Shown here: piece by piece, positions 1 through 7,560 of the stretch
Position numbering within the stretch: position 1 is the first letter of the stretch
Layout: the number at the start of each line of letters is the position of its first letter
Assembly: GCA_036259875.1 (NCBI GenBank)
Contig: DATAAZ010000003.1
Location: 1-17,425 of the forward strand
Length of the DNA: 17,425 nt
From: DATAAZ01 sp036259875
GTDB lineage: Bacteria > Actinomycetota > Thermoleophilia > Gaiellales > Gaiellaceae
Direction: 5' to 3'
Position numbers and translations under genes: made by a program
The notes under the pieces: generated by a model
What the model saw: only the letters and a program-made list of their open reading frames with translations
Database searches by the model: none
Told to the model about the DNA's origin: nothing

Positions 1-9
1 GCGGTTCCA

Positions 10-1014
10 CTAGGCGAACGCGAGCCGCGCGAGCAGGCGGCCGAGCGCCTCTCCGCACGCGGCGAGGTCGTCCCGCGTGCGTTCGGGCCGGCCCCCGAGC
101 GGGAATACCGCGGTCGCGCCGAGCTCGTAGAGCGCCGGCTCGGCGCCGGGCGCGACCGTCCCGCCCGCGACGACGCAGGCGACGCCGCGCCCTGCGCACG
201 CCGTCGCGACACCGGCCGGAACCTTTCCCTCGGCCGACGAGGCATCCACCCCTCCTTCGCCGGTCACTGCCAGCCGGACGCCGCTCGCGAGGATGCCGTC
301 GAAGTCAACTTCGCGTAGGACGAGGTCGATTCCCGCGACGAGCTCGGCTCCGAGCGCGGCGAACGCCGCTCCCAGGCCGCCCGCGGAGCCTGCGCCGGCG
401 AGAGCGGCGACGGGGGCGAGCTCCGGGATCGCGGCGAGGCGGCGTTCGAGCTCCTCGACCTGGACCGGCGTCGCTCCCTTCTGCGGCCCGAACGCGCGGG
501 CGGCACCGCGTCGGCCGAGGAGCGGGTTTCGGACGTCGCACGCGGCGGTGACGGGCACGGGGAGGCGATCGAGGACCTCACGCATGCCCAGCCCGCCGTC
601 GACGGTCGCGGTCCCGCCGAGGGCGACGATGATGCGCCGCGCGCCGGCAGCGACGGCGGCGAGCAGGAGCTCGCCGAGACCGCGGCTCGAGGCGCGGATC
701 GGATCGAGCTCGTCGGGTGCCAGGCGCCACAGCCCGACCGCCTCGGCCGCCTCGACAACGGCGACCCCGTCGCCGCGCAGCAGGAAGCGCGCCTCGACCG
801 GCCGGCCGAGCGGGTCGGTCACCGTCGCGGTCCGCCACTCGCCGCCTCGGAAGGAGAGCGCGTCGGCCGTCCCCTCGCCACCGTCCGCGAGCGGGAGCTC
901 GACCGCCTCGATCCCCGCGGCGCGAAAGCCCCCCGCGAGCGCGGCGGCGGCGTCGGCCGCCGAGAGAACACCTTTGAACGAATCAGGGCAGCAGACGACG
1001 CCCCGGCCGGGCAT
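10..1014 (-). CDS. glycerate 2-kinase (GlxK/GarK-type glycerate kinase)
   Basis: This is a cytoplasmic kinase of the glycerate kinase type 1 family, which phosphorylates D-glycerate with ATP to feed lower glycolysis. The N-terminus has the family signature CPDSFKGVLSA, followed by LPLADGGEGT. The middle carries ALGGTATVDGGLGM and ACDVRNPLLG...FGPQKGA, and the C-terminal half has GAGSAGGLGAA and VTGEGGVDASSAEGKVPAGV. All are expected motifs in the expected order. At 334 residues it is somewhat shorter than the usual 370-380. I chose the ATG at 1014 because it puts the family N-terminus directly after the start and leaves 7 bp after the upstream stop. An in-frame GTG at 1041 would add nine residues and overlap the upstream gene. 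It is the last gene of a three-gene operon, and nothing in the sequence explains why it sits with lipid-glycosylation genes. The stop is TAG. Confidence 0.9.
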   Translation of the reverse strand: MPGRGVVCCPDSFKGVLSAADAAAALAGGFRAAGIEAVELPLADGGEGTADALSFRGGEWRTATVTDPLGRPVEARFLLRGDGVAVVEAAEAVGLWRLAPDELDPIRASSRGLGELLLAAVAAGARRIIVALGGTATVDGGLGMREVLDRLPVPVTAACDVRNPLLGRRGAARAFGPQKGATPVQVEELERRLAAIPELAPVAALAGAGSAGGLGAAFAALGAELVAGIDLVLREVDFDGILASGVRLAVTGEGGVDASSAEGKVPAGVATACAGRGVACVVAGGTVAPGAEPALYELGATAVFPLGGRPERTRDDLAACGEALGRLLARLAFA

Positions 1015-1021
1015 GTCGGAT

Positions 1022-2044
1022 CTACGCGATGCGCTCGACACGCTCGTCGACCTCGACCTCGGTCATCTCGGGCATGCGCCGCAGCATCGCGAACGAGACG
1101 CCCTCGCGGGCGAGGAAGAGGAAGCCGAGCGCGACGCCGACGGACACCTCGATCGCCTGGAGGCCGATCCCGTAGGCGAAGCCGCGGCCGTACCCGACGC
1201 CGTACGGAAGGAGCGAGAGCGCGACGGCCGCCTGGACGAGACCCACGTTGCCCGGCCAGAGCGGAAAGACCGTGACCAAGTTCATGATCACGAGCACGAG
1301 CGCCGCCGCCGGGATCCCTTCCTCGATCCCGAACGCGCGGAACGCCACCCAGACCGCGAAGAGCTGCATCGCCCAGCCGAGTGCCTGCAGGACAAGGGCT
1401 GCGATCGCCGCACCGGGCCGTTCAAGGACGACGAGCCCGGAGCGCGCCATCCGAAGCAGGCGCCGCACGCGGCCGAGCTCCTCCACTCGCTGACGGTGCT
1501 GCCGCCGCGCGACGACGAGCGCGGCAATGAGCAGCCCGACGCCGATCCCGATCGCGATCGCGAGCGCGGGGCGTGCCCATTCAGGAATCCGCGCGACGTA
1601 AACGACGTACACGACGAGCGCGACCGCGACGGCGACGTCGAGCAGCCGGTGTGTGAAGAGCGTCCCGAGCACCGTGGCCCACGTCCCGGGCCGCCGGCGC
1701 ATCCGGCGCGTGAGCACGATGACGCGCGCTATCTCGCCCACGCGGCCCGGGAGGGCCGCGTTCCCGAGCAGACCGACGCAGAAGGCGGCGAAGACGTTTC
1801 GGTGCCGGGGCGGCGGCGGGTCGACCGCCTGATCGACCACGACCTTCCACGCCTCGGAGCGGACGACGATCGAGGCGAGATTGAGCGCGACGGCCAGGAC
1901 GACCCAATGCCAGGCGACGGAGCGGAAGGCACTCGCAACGACGCCGAGATGCGCCCGCCAGAGCGCAAGCGCGACGGCGCCCCCGAGGAGGAGGGCGACG
2001 AGCGCCAGGCGTCCCGCCGGGCTGCGCGGGAGCCGCGGGCCCAT
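1022..2044 (-). CDS. UPF0104 / lysylphosphatidylglycerol-synthase TM-region family membrane protein
   Basis: This is a 340-residue integral membrane protein with about eight hydrophobic segments, at roughly 13-30, 45-63, 84-110, 125-150, 159-178, 210-238, 243-270 and 285-312. Two loops carry the family signatures: GNAALPGRVGEIARVIVL near 93-110, and PLWPGNVGLVQAA near 261-273. The family includes the flippase half of MprF, and relatives neighbouring glycosyltransferases are thought to move lipid-linked intermediates. That role is inferred here. The ATG at 2044 overlaps the TAA of the glycosyltransferase by one base (TAATG), so translation is probably coupled. The frame stays open far upstream, but that extension is only a shadow of the glycosyltransferase gene. 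The short soluble tail after about 315 is acidic and ends in TAG. Confidence 0.85.
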   Translation of the reverse strand: MGPRLPRSPAGRLALVALLLGGAVALALWRAHLGVVASAFRSVAWHWVVLAVALNLASIVVRSEAWKVVVDQAVDPPPPRHRNVFAAFCVGLLGNAALPGRVGEIARVIVLTRRMRRRPGTWATVLGTLFTHRLLDVAVAVALVVYVVYVARIPEWARPALAIAIGIGVGLLIAALVVARRQHRQRVEELGRVRRLLRMARSGLVVLERPGAAIAALVLQALGWAMQLFAVWVAFRAFGIEEGIPAAALVLVIMNLVTVFPLWPGNVGLVQAAVALSLLPYGVGYGRGFAYGIGLQAIEVSVGVALGFLFLAREGVSFAMLRRMPEMTEVEVDERVERIA

Positions 2045-3195
2045 TAGGCTGCCGCGCGTTCCGGGGCCGCGGCGGACCGGACGAGGCCGCTGTAGATCTC
2101 GACGAGCCGGCCGGCGACGTGCGTCCACGAATACCGTTCCTGCGCGACTCGGCGGCCCGCCGCACCGAGCGCTCGGCGCTGACCTTCGTCCTCGAGCAGC
2201 AAGACGAGCGCGTCGGCGAGCGCGTCGGCGTCGCCGGGCGGAACGAGCAGCCCCGTCTCCGGGCCGGCCACGTCTCGGTAGCCCTCGATGTCGGAGGCAA
2301 CGACGGGCGTCGCGCAGCCGAACGCGCGCGTGAGCACCATCCCGAAGCTCTCGCGCCCGATCGACGGCGCCGTCAGGACGCCCGCGCGAAGCAGCTCCTC
2401 CGTGAGCGCGTTCTCCGCGATCGATCCGAGCAGGTCGACGTTCTCGTCCCGGAAGCCGTGGCGGCGCATGAGCCAGCGAACCGAGAGCGGGTCGGCGCCG
2501 ACCACACGCAGGCGCGCCCCCGTGCGCGCCGTGACGCGGGGCCAGGCGCGCAAGAGAACATCGAGGCCCTTGCGCGGCTCGTTTCGCCCGATGAAGACAA
2601 CGTGCCGCAGGCGGCCACCGGGGTCGGCCTCGGCGGGGATCAGGACGCCGTTCGGCAGGATCTCGATCGGCCCGCCGAGGAAGGGAACCGCCGCCTCGCG
2701 CGCCCGCTCGGAGACCGCGAGCCGGTGATCGATCCGCTCGTGAAGGAAGCCCCACAACGCCTTGGCGATCGGATACCAGCGGAGCGTCTCTCCGGAGGCG
2801 TGCGACGTCGAGACGACCGGGCAGTCGGCCGCTACCAGCGCGTAGGCGGCGATCAGCGGGACGAGCGGTTCGTGGACATGGAGGACGTCGAATCGCTCCC
2901 GCGCGAGCACGCGCGCGATCCGTCGCATCGAACGCGGCGTCAGGATGATGTTCGAGAGCGAGCCGTTCGCGGGGACGATCACCGAGCGACCGACGGGAAT
3001 GACGTAGTCCGGCGGGCGCTCGTGCCGCCCCTCGCGGGGGTGCAGCACCTTCGTGAGGTGGCCGGGCGGATCGTGGCCGATGACGATCCGCGCTTCGTGG
3101 CCGAGCTCGAAGAGGGCGCGCGCTTGGTGATCGGCGTGTTCGGGAACGCCGCCCCAGAAGGACCACGAGAACGGGACCACGATCCCGATCTTCAC
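2044..3195 (-). CDS. GT4-family glycosyltransferase, PimA-like
   Basis: This 383-residue GT-B enzyme resembles phosphatidylinositol mannosyltransferases. The N-terminal acceptor domain starts MKIGIVVPFSWSFWGGVPEH, with the Gly-Gly loop at 15-16. FDVLHVHEPL lies near 102-111 and STSHASGE near 129-136. The C-terminal donor domain has FIGRNEPRKGLDVLL at about 201-215, with Arg204 and Lys209 in the usual nucleotide-sugar-binding positions. The family Ex7E motif is altered: Glu282 is kept (RESFGMVLTR) but the second Glu is Arg290. The start is GTG at 3195, one base after the predicted transcription start of a TAGGGT hexamer, with no Shine-Dalgarno site. It heads the operon with the UPF0104 protein and glycerate kinase. 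A glycolipid or phosphoinositol mannoside product is inferred, and the exact acceptor cannot be read from sequence. The stop is TAA. Confidence 0.88.
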   Translation of the reverse strand: MKIGIVVPFSWSFWGGVPEHADHQARALFELGHEARIVIGHDPPGHLTKVLHPREGRHERPPDYVIPVGRSVIVPANGSLSNIILTPRSMRRIARVLARERFDVLHVHEPLVPLIAAYALVAADCPVVSTSHASGETLRWYPIAKALWGFLHERIDHRLAVSERAREAAVPFLGGPIEILPNGVLIPAEADPGGRLRHVVFIGRNEPRKGLDVLLRAWPRVTARTGARLRVVGADPLSVRWLMRRHGFRDENVDLLGSIAENALTEELLRAGVLTAPSIGRESFGMVLTRAFGCATPVVASDIEGYRDVAGPETGLLVPPGDADALADALVLLLEDEGQRRALGAAGRRVAQERYSWTHVAGRLVEIYSGLVRSAAAPERAAA

Positions 3196-3202
3196 CGGCG
3201 GA

Positions 3203-3208
3203 ACCCTA
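3203..3208 (-). promoter_or_regulatory. -10 hexamer of the glycosyltransferase operon, nearly leaderless
   Basis: On the minus strand the bases read TAGGGT, matching the actinobacterial TANNNT pattern. A start seven bases downstream would be 3196, one base before the GTG at 3195. No convincing -35 element is visible. Confidence 0.45.
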
Positions 3209-3212
3209 TAGT
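3207..3212 (+). promoter_or_regulatory. -10 hexamer of the aminotransferase gene, leaderless
   Basis: TATAGT is separated by six bases (CACCCC) from the GTG at 3219, so the predicted first transcribed base is the first base of the start codon. It overlaps the opposing -10 hexamer. No clear -35 is visible. Confidence 0.5.
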
Positions 3213-3218
3213 CACCCC

Positions 3219-4418
3219 GTGCCCAAGCGAGCCGCGCGCCTCCAGCGGATCCGTGGCTTCGGGATCGATCGCGTTGCCGCTGCCGCCGAGACGCCTACGC
3301 GTGCCCGGCCCGATTGGCCCGTCCTCCGTATGGAGAACCTCGATACGGATCTCCCTCTCCCGCCGGAAGCCGTCGGTGTGACGGCGGAGAGCCTCGAGAC
3401 CCGGGAGGCGAACAGCTGGCTCCCGTTCACCGGCGACCTCGACCTCCGCGCCGCTATCGCGGATTTCACCGCGGAGCGGACGGGGCACCGCTACGACCCC
3501 GAGGCCGAGATCGTGATCACGGTCGGCATGGAGGGCCTCCTGGACTCGCTCCTCGCCACGGTCGACCCGGGCGACGAAGTAATCGTGACCGACCCGACGT
3601 ACGCGGGGATCGTGAACCGGATCCACCTGGCCGGTGCGACGCCGAAGCTCGTCCCCTTCGTCGTCGAGCACGGCGAATGGCGCCTCGACCAGGACGCTCT
3701 ACGGGCCGCCGTCACCGAGACGACGAGCGGGATGCTCCTCATGAGCCCGTCGATGCCCTCCGGGGGGACGTTGACGGAAGACGACTGGAGCGTGGTCTGC
3801 GACCTCTGTCGCGAGCGCGACCTCGTGCTCGTCTACGACGCCGCGATGGAACGCCTTCTCTTCGACGGACGGCCACTTGTGCATCCGCTCCACTTCGACG
3901 GGATGGCGGAGCGGACACTCGTGGTCGGCTCGATCTCGAAGGAGCACCGGATGATCGGCTGGCGGGTCGGCTGGGTCGCCGGGGGGCGGCCGATGATCGA
4001 CGACGTCGGCTGGGTTCACGTCTACAACACGACGACGCCCGTCGCGATCGCTCGGCGCGCGGCTGCCGCCGTCTTGCGCGGCGACCAGGGCCATGTCGCC
4101 GAGTGCGTCGCCGAGCTTGAGCGCCGGCGGGACACAATCCTCGGCGGCCTCGCGGAGTGGCCGTTCGTGAGGCCGAGCGGCGGCTGGTCGCTGCTCCTCG
4201 ACGTCGCGTCGATGGGCTTCGACGCGCCCGAGGCATCGCGCTTGCTCCTCGAGGAGAGCGCGATCGCGGCGACTGCGATGGTCGGTTGGGGTGGCCCGGT
4301 CGCGGAGCGCTACGTCCGTTTCGTGTTCAGCGCCGAGCCCGTCGGGCGGTTGGAGACACTCCCCGAGCGCCTGGCCGGCGGCCGCCTCGCCGCCGGCCTG
4401 GCGCGGACCACGACCTAG
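3219..4418 (+). CDS. PLP-dependent aminotransferase, class I/II fold, non-canonical active site
   Basis: This 399-residue fold-type I aminotransferase has the PLP Schiff-base lysine at Lys241 (GSISKEHRMIGWRVGW), a PLP-stacking PTYAG at 126-130 and the substrate-carboxylate arginine at Arg367 (RYVRFVF). Asp207 is the pyridine-nitrogen Asp. Two usual PLP contacts differ. The NPxNPTG motif reads SPSMPSG, with Met179 for Asn, and the D-x-x-Y motif reads DAAMER, with Met210 for Tyr. Because the catalytic Lys, Asp and Arg remain, I read this as a distinct subfamily rather than a dead enzyme. Substrate is unknown. The start is GTG at 3219, supported by a TATAGT hexamer at leaderless spacing. It diverges from the glycosyltransferase operon and ends in a TAG shared with the opposing gene within CTAG. 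Confidence 0.88.
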   Translation: MPKRAARLQRIRGFGIDRVAAAAETPTRARPDWPVLRMENLDTDLPLPPEAVGVTAESLETREANSWLPFTGDLDLRAAIADFTAERTGHRYDPEAEIVITVGMEGLLDSLLATVDPGDEVIVTDPTYAGIVNRIHLAGATPKLVPFVVEHGEWRLDQDALRAAVTETTSGMLLMSPSMPSGGTLTEDDWSVVCDLCRERDLVLVYDAAMERLLFDGRPLVHPLHFDGMAERTLVVGSISKEHRMIGWRVGWVAGGRPMIDDVGWVHVYNTTTPVAIARRAAAAVLRGDQGHVAECVAELERRRDTILGGLAEWPFVRPSGGWSLLLDVASMGFDAPEASRLLLEESAIAATAMVGWGGPVAERYVRFVFSAEPVGRLETLPERLAGGRLAAGLARTTT

Positions 4419-4609
4419 AGCCCCGGGATCTCACGGCCGCCGGTGAAGCGGCTCAGGAGCTCACTCGGGTCGATCCCGAACCGCTCGAGCAGGTTCCGAT
4501 CGCGTTCGGCGTCCACCTGATCGGGGAGCTCCTGCTCGGCGCGGTCGGCCTGGTCGCTGTCCCCGCGCTCGCGGAGGAGGCTCACGATCTGCTGCTTGTC
4601 GATCTCCAT
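4415..4609 (-). CDS. small conserved-type protein of unknown function, 64 aa
   Basis: This 64-residue charged protein begins MEIDKQQIVSLLRERGD, then has QELPDQVD near 27-34 and ERFGIDPSELLSRF near 41-55. The pattern looks like two short helical segments joined by an LPDQVD turn. From memory this resembles a small uncharacterised actinobacterial protein family, but I cannot confirm that here. The ATG at 4609 has a strong Shine-Dalgarno site: AGAAGGGAG on the minus strand (4618-4626), eight bases upstream. It converges on the aminotransferase, and both stop codons lie in the same CTAG at 4415-4418. No membrane segment or known catalytic motif is visible. Confidence 0.75.
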   Translation of the reverse strand: MEIDKQQIVSLLRERGDSDQADRAEQELPDQVDAERDRNLLERFGIDPSELLSRFTGGREIPGL

Positions 4610-4675
4610 TTGACGGCTCCCTTCTCTCTCCCGTGTGCGTCAGGGCCTACCCGAAACCGGAGCCCGTAACCGCTC

Positions 4676-4681
4676 TAGACT
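4676..4681 (+). promoter_or_regulatory. -10 hexamer of the deaminase gene, nearly leaderless
   Basis: TAGACT places the predicted transcription start at 4688, one base before the ATG at 4689. This supports the short start for the downstream gene. No clear -35 is visible. Confidence 0.45.
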
Positions 4682-4688
4682 CGGGGAC

Positions 4689-5756
4689 ATGGCGGAGACC
4701 GAGGCCGCAGCAGCGCTCTCCGCCGTCGACGCGATCGCCCGCCGCGGGCTCGCCGAGCTCCATACACACCTCGGCGGTTCCGTCGACCCCGCCGTCATGT
4801 GGACGCTCGCGCACGAGCAGGGCATCGCGCTCCCCGTGAAGGATTACTGGGATTTCGACAGGCTTATCTGCGTTGATCCCCGCGGGGTGGACGGGCTACC
4901 TCAGCTCGATGCGATCTACCGCTGGACGGAGCTCATCCAGTCGAGTCCGCTCGCCGTCGAGCGCTCGGTTCACGGCGCGATCGGCGGCGCGTATCGCAAG
5001 CAAAACATCACGACCTTCGAGCTGCGCTTCAACCCCATGAAGCGAAACCGCGGCGGCGAGCGCGATCTCGACCACATCATCATGGCCGCCGCGCGCGGAC
5101 TCGACCGCGCGACGCTCGAGTACCCGCGCGTGCGGGCAGGGCTGATCCTCATGATGGACCGGACGTTCACGCCCAAGCAAAACGAGGTGATCGTCGAAAA
5201 GGCGATCCGCTACCGGGCCCGCGGGGTCGTCGGAATCGACATCGCGGGCCCGCGCCCCGCCCCGGGCCGCTACCCGTACGGGGACCTCGAGCCGCTCGTC
5301 GACACCGCACGCGAGGCGGGGCTCGGAGTGACGATTCACGTCGGCGAAGAGGGCGGGGCCGACGGCGCCGCCGAAGTGGCCGAAGTGGTCGAGCGCCTGC
5401 GCCCCGATCGAATCGGTCACGGGATCCTCGCCGCCGGCGACGAGGGGGCGATGCGCCTCCTCCGTGACGCCGGGACCGTGCTCGAGCTCTGCCCGAGCTC
5501 GAACCTTCTGACGCGCGCGCTCGCCGACGAGGAGGCGGTCCGAGACACGGTTCGAACGTTCCTCGATCGCGGCATCCGCTTTACGGTCGCGACGGACGGC
5601 CCCGAGATGATGCGAACCCACCTCCGCGACGAAATCGCGCTGCTCCTCCGCATCGGCGCGCTCGAGGAGGACGAGGCACGCGCGGCGAACGAGCTCGCCC
5701 ACGAGGCAAGCTTCGTCGCGCGCGCATCGACGACCGAGCACGCGGCCGCGCCGTAG
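4689..5756 (+). CDS. adenosine-deaminase-family metal-dependent hydrolase with altered specificity motif
   Basis: This 355-residue TIM-barrel amidohydrolase is of the adenosine/adenine deaminase family. Metal ligands His25 and His27 lie in ELHTHLGGS, then His217 and the catalytic Glu220 in TIHVGEEGG, His244 in RIGHG, and Asp303 in ATDGPEM. SSNL at 270-273 is also typical. Canonical enzymes have adjacent Asp-Asp in a TDDP motif, where the second Asp contacts the purine; here it is Gly304. The usual DLAGDE segment reads DIAGPRPAP. A 6-aminopurine-type substrate is therefore not assured, although the hydrolytic core is complete. I chose the ATG at 4689, since the longer start at 4635 would cross a TAGACT hexamer sitting eight bases upstream. 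It is monocistronic as far as seen and ends in TAG. Confidence 0.85.
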   Translation: MAETEAAAALSAVDAIARRGLAELHTHLGGSVDPAVMWTLAHEQGIALPVKDYWDFDRLICVDPRGVDGLPQLDAIYRWTELIQSSPLAVERSVHGAIGGAYRKQNITTFELRFNPMKRNRGGERDLDHIIMAAARGLDRATLEYPRVRAGLILMMDRTFTPKQNEVIVEKAIRYRARGVVGIDIAGPRPAPGRYPYGDLEPLVDTAREAGLGVTIHVGEEGGADGAAEVAEVVERLRPDRIGHGILAAGDEGAMRLLRDAGTVLELCPSSNLLTRALADEEAVRDTVRTFLDRGIRFTVATDGPEMMRTHLRDEIALLLRIGALEEDEARAANELAHEASFVARASTTEHAAAP

Positions 5757-5832
5757 GACCCCCGGCTTACACGGCGAAATACACCTTCCGGTCAATGGCG
5801 CGCGTGGCGGCGGCCCGGTAACGATCTCGCCC

Positions 5833-6093
5833 ATGCTGACCGTTGGGAGTGACCGGTTCACCGACCGGCAACGGCAGGTCGTCCACCTGATCGCGCGGGG
5901 CTGCTCGAATATCGAAATCGCCGACCGGCTTGGGATCTCACCGCGAACGGCCAAGGCGCATTCGGACACGCTGCGGATGAAGCTCGGCGTCGCGCGCCGG
6001 CGCCAGATTCCAGCCGCGTTCCGCGATGCAACGGGCGAGGACCCACACGAGCTCGCGAGCCCGGAACGGGAGCCGGCAGGCGCCGGCGACTAG
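5833..6093 (+). CDS. stand-alone LuxR-type HTH regulator, 86 aa
   Basis: This small protein is almost only a LuxR/FixJ DNA-binding domain, at residues about 8-66. FTDRQRQVVHLIARGCSNIEIADRL covers the first helices and ISPRTAKAHSDTLRMKLGV the recognition helix and dimer helix. There is no receiver, PAS or GAF domain. It may act as a dimerising transcription factor whose activity is set by its level, or pair with a separate sensor; both are inference. The short acidic tail has no known motif. The ATG at 5833 lacks an obvious Shine-Dalgarno site. The gene runs into the HD-GYP gene tail to tail, sharing CTAG at 6090-6093. Confidence 0.82.
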   Translation: MLTVGSDRFTDRQRQVVHLIARGCSNIEIADRLGISPRTAKAHSDTLRMKLGVARRRQIPAAFRDATGEDPHELASPEREPAGAGD

Positions 6094-7541
6094 GCGGCGG
6101 CCGGAACCAGTCCGGCAGCGAGCGCCGGGTGGCGCTGTGCTTCGCTCGTGAAGCTGCGGTGCTCGCCGACCAGGTACCCGCCGTCCGAGTTGGTGAGCAG
6201 ACGGTCGAACGCGTCGACCACTGCTGCGTCGAACTGGACGAACGCGTCGGCGCGAATGAGCGCCCGTGCCCGCTCGGGCGAGAGGGCGTCACGGTACGGC
6301 CGCTTCGACGTCATCGCGTTGTACGCGTCGGCAACCGCGAGGATCCGGGCGAGCAGCGGAATCTCGCTTCCCAGCAACTCGTCCGGGTACCCCTTGCCGT
6401 CCATGCGCTCGTGGTGATGCCTGACGACGGAGGCGATCTCCTCGTAACCCTCCACGTTCGCGAGGATCCGCTCACCGATCACCGAGTGGTCCTGCATGAG
6501 TCGCCGTTCGGACGGGGTCAAAGGCCCTTCCTTCTCGAGGATTCCGGGCGGTAGGCCGACCTTGCCCACGTCGTGGAGCAGCCCTGCCAGATGTGCGAGC
6601 TCTTGCTCTTTCCGCGGCAGGCCGAGCTCCGCGGCGATATCGCGGGCGTACACGGCAACGGCGGCCGAGTGGCCGGCCGTGTACTGGTCGCGCGCATCGA
6701 GAGCCGCAACGAGCGCGCTTGCGAACGAGAGGCTCGCGCGCTTGAGGCGCGCGTTCGCACCCGCGAGGTCGTCCGCCAATTGGCGCTGCTCCCGGTAGAG
6801 GACGAGCAGCCGTTGCGAGGCGAGCGTCGGGATGAGGAAGAGGACAACCGTCCAGACCGAGACAGCGTCGTACAGGTAGACGAGAGCACCGACGACCGGG
6901 ATATGGAGCGGCAACGTGCCGACCGCGATGCGCAGCATCGTCCGGAGCTCGCGCACGAAGGCGTTGTTGCGCCTCACCGTGGCCGTCAGCGCGACGAGGA
7001 CGCCGTCGCTCACGGCCTCGACCAGCGCAGCGACCGCGACAGCGGCGAGTAGGAGGCCGAACCGAGATTCGCCGTCGCTTCGCGCGAGCACGACGCCTGC
7101 CGCGACGCCCGCAAGGCCGCCCGTCAGCGAGCGAGACGCCGTCCAGACGACCCATCGCGTGTAGGGGCGGCCCCATTCGCCGAGCAGCGCCGCCGCGCCG
7201 ACGACCATGCCAGCGAGCGGTCCCGCGATGACCGCCGCGAAGAGGATCGGGAGACCCGAGACCGACACTTCGGTGTGCGATCCGACCCGCACGCTTTGCT
7301 TCTCCGCGGCAAGAGCGACAGCCGCGAGCGCGATGACCATCCAGAGGGGCGCCTCGATCGAGCTCCCAGCCGCGATAAACAAGGCGACAAGACCGACCAC
7401 GACGGCGGTCAACCCCCCCGCAAACCACTGAATCGCGTCGAAGCCTAGGGCGCTACGCGGAACGTCGCCGTGACCCGCGGGCGCTACGAGAAGACTCCTT
7501 GAGGCTCCCCCGAAAGGGGTATATGCTCGCCCCGCCGTCAT
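6090..7541 (-). CDS. membrane-anchored HD-GYP domain protein (probable c-di-GMP phosphodiesterase)
   Basis: Numbered from the ATG at 7541 this is 483 residues. About six or seven hydrophobic segments fill 38-240, followed by a helical, probably coiled-coil linker at 243-275 (LVLYREQRQLADDLAGANAR). The HD-GYP domain spans about 275-450. His291 (GHSAAV), the HD pair 323-324 (LLHDVGKVGLP) and HHHERMDGKGYP at 375-386 are all present, so metal binding and the GYP loop look intact. HD-GYP proteins hydrolyse cyclic di-GMP; the membrane part suggests an integral sensor or anchor. The start is uncertain. The frame stays open to 7709, but that part covers an oppositely oriented small gene, and a TTG at 7412 is another option. 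It shares CTAG with the opposing LuxR gene. Confidence 0.85.
   Translation of the reverse strand: MTAGRAYTPFGGASRSLLVAPAGHGDVPRSALGFDAIQWFAGGLTAVVVGLVALFIAAGSSIEAPLWMVIALAAVALAAEKQSVRVGSHTEVSVSGLPILFAAVIAGPLAGMVVGAAALLGEWGRPYTRWVVWTASRSLTGGLAGVAAGVVLARSDGESRFGLLLAAVAVAALVEAVSDGVLVALTATVRRNNAFVRELRTMLRIAVGTLPLHIPVVGALVYLYDAVSVWTVVLFLIPTLASQRLLVLYREQRQLADDLAGANARLKRASLSFASALVAALDARDQYTAGHSAAVAVYARDIAAELGLPRKEQELAHLAGLLHDVGKVGLPPGILEKEGPLTPSERRLMQDHSVIGERILANVEGYEEIASVVRHHHERMDGKGYPDELLGSEIPLLARILAVADAYNAMTSKRPYRDALSPERARALIRADAFVQFDAAVVDAFDRLLTNSDGGYLVGEHRSFTSEAQRHPALAAGLVPAAA
7522..7527 (+). promoter_or_regulatory. -10 hexamer of the 28-aa peptide gene
   Basis: TATGCT, within GGGTATATGCTCG, gives a predicted start at 7534 and a 27-base leader that carries the Shine-Dalgarno site of the small gene. 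The surrounding TATATA-like core could also work leftwards for the HD-GYP gene. Confidence 0.4.
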
Positions 7542-7560
7542 TCCCAATCGGAGGTGGAGC

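Noticed and set aside
293..2047. Long plus-strand open frame opposite the glycerate kinase and UPF0104 genes
   Set aside because: Low-complexity Arg/Ala/Asp-rich translation without family motifs. It mirrors well-supported minus-strand genes and is a by-product of high GC.
2045..3166. Upstream extension of the UPF0104 frame to 3166
   Set aside because: The extra 374 residues are an Arg-rich shadow of the glycosyltransferase. The ATG at 2044 fits the family N-terminus and a coupled TAATG junction.
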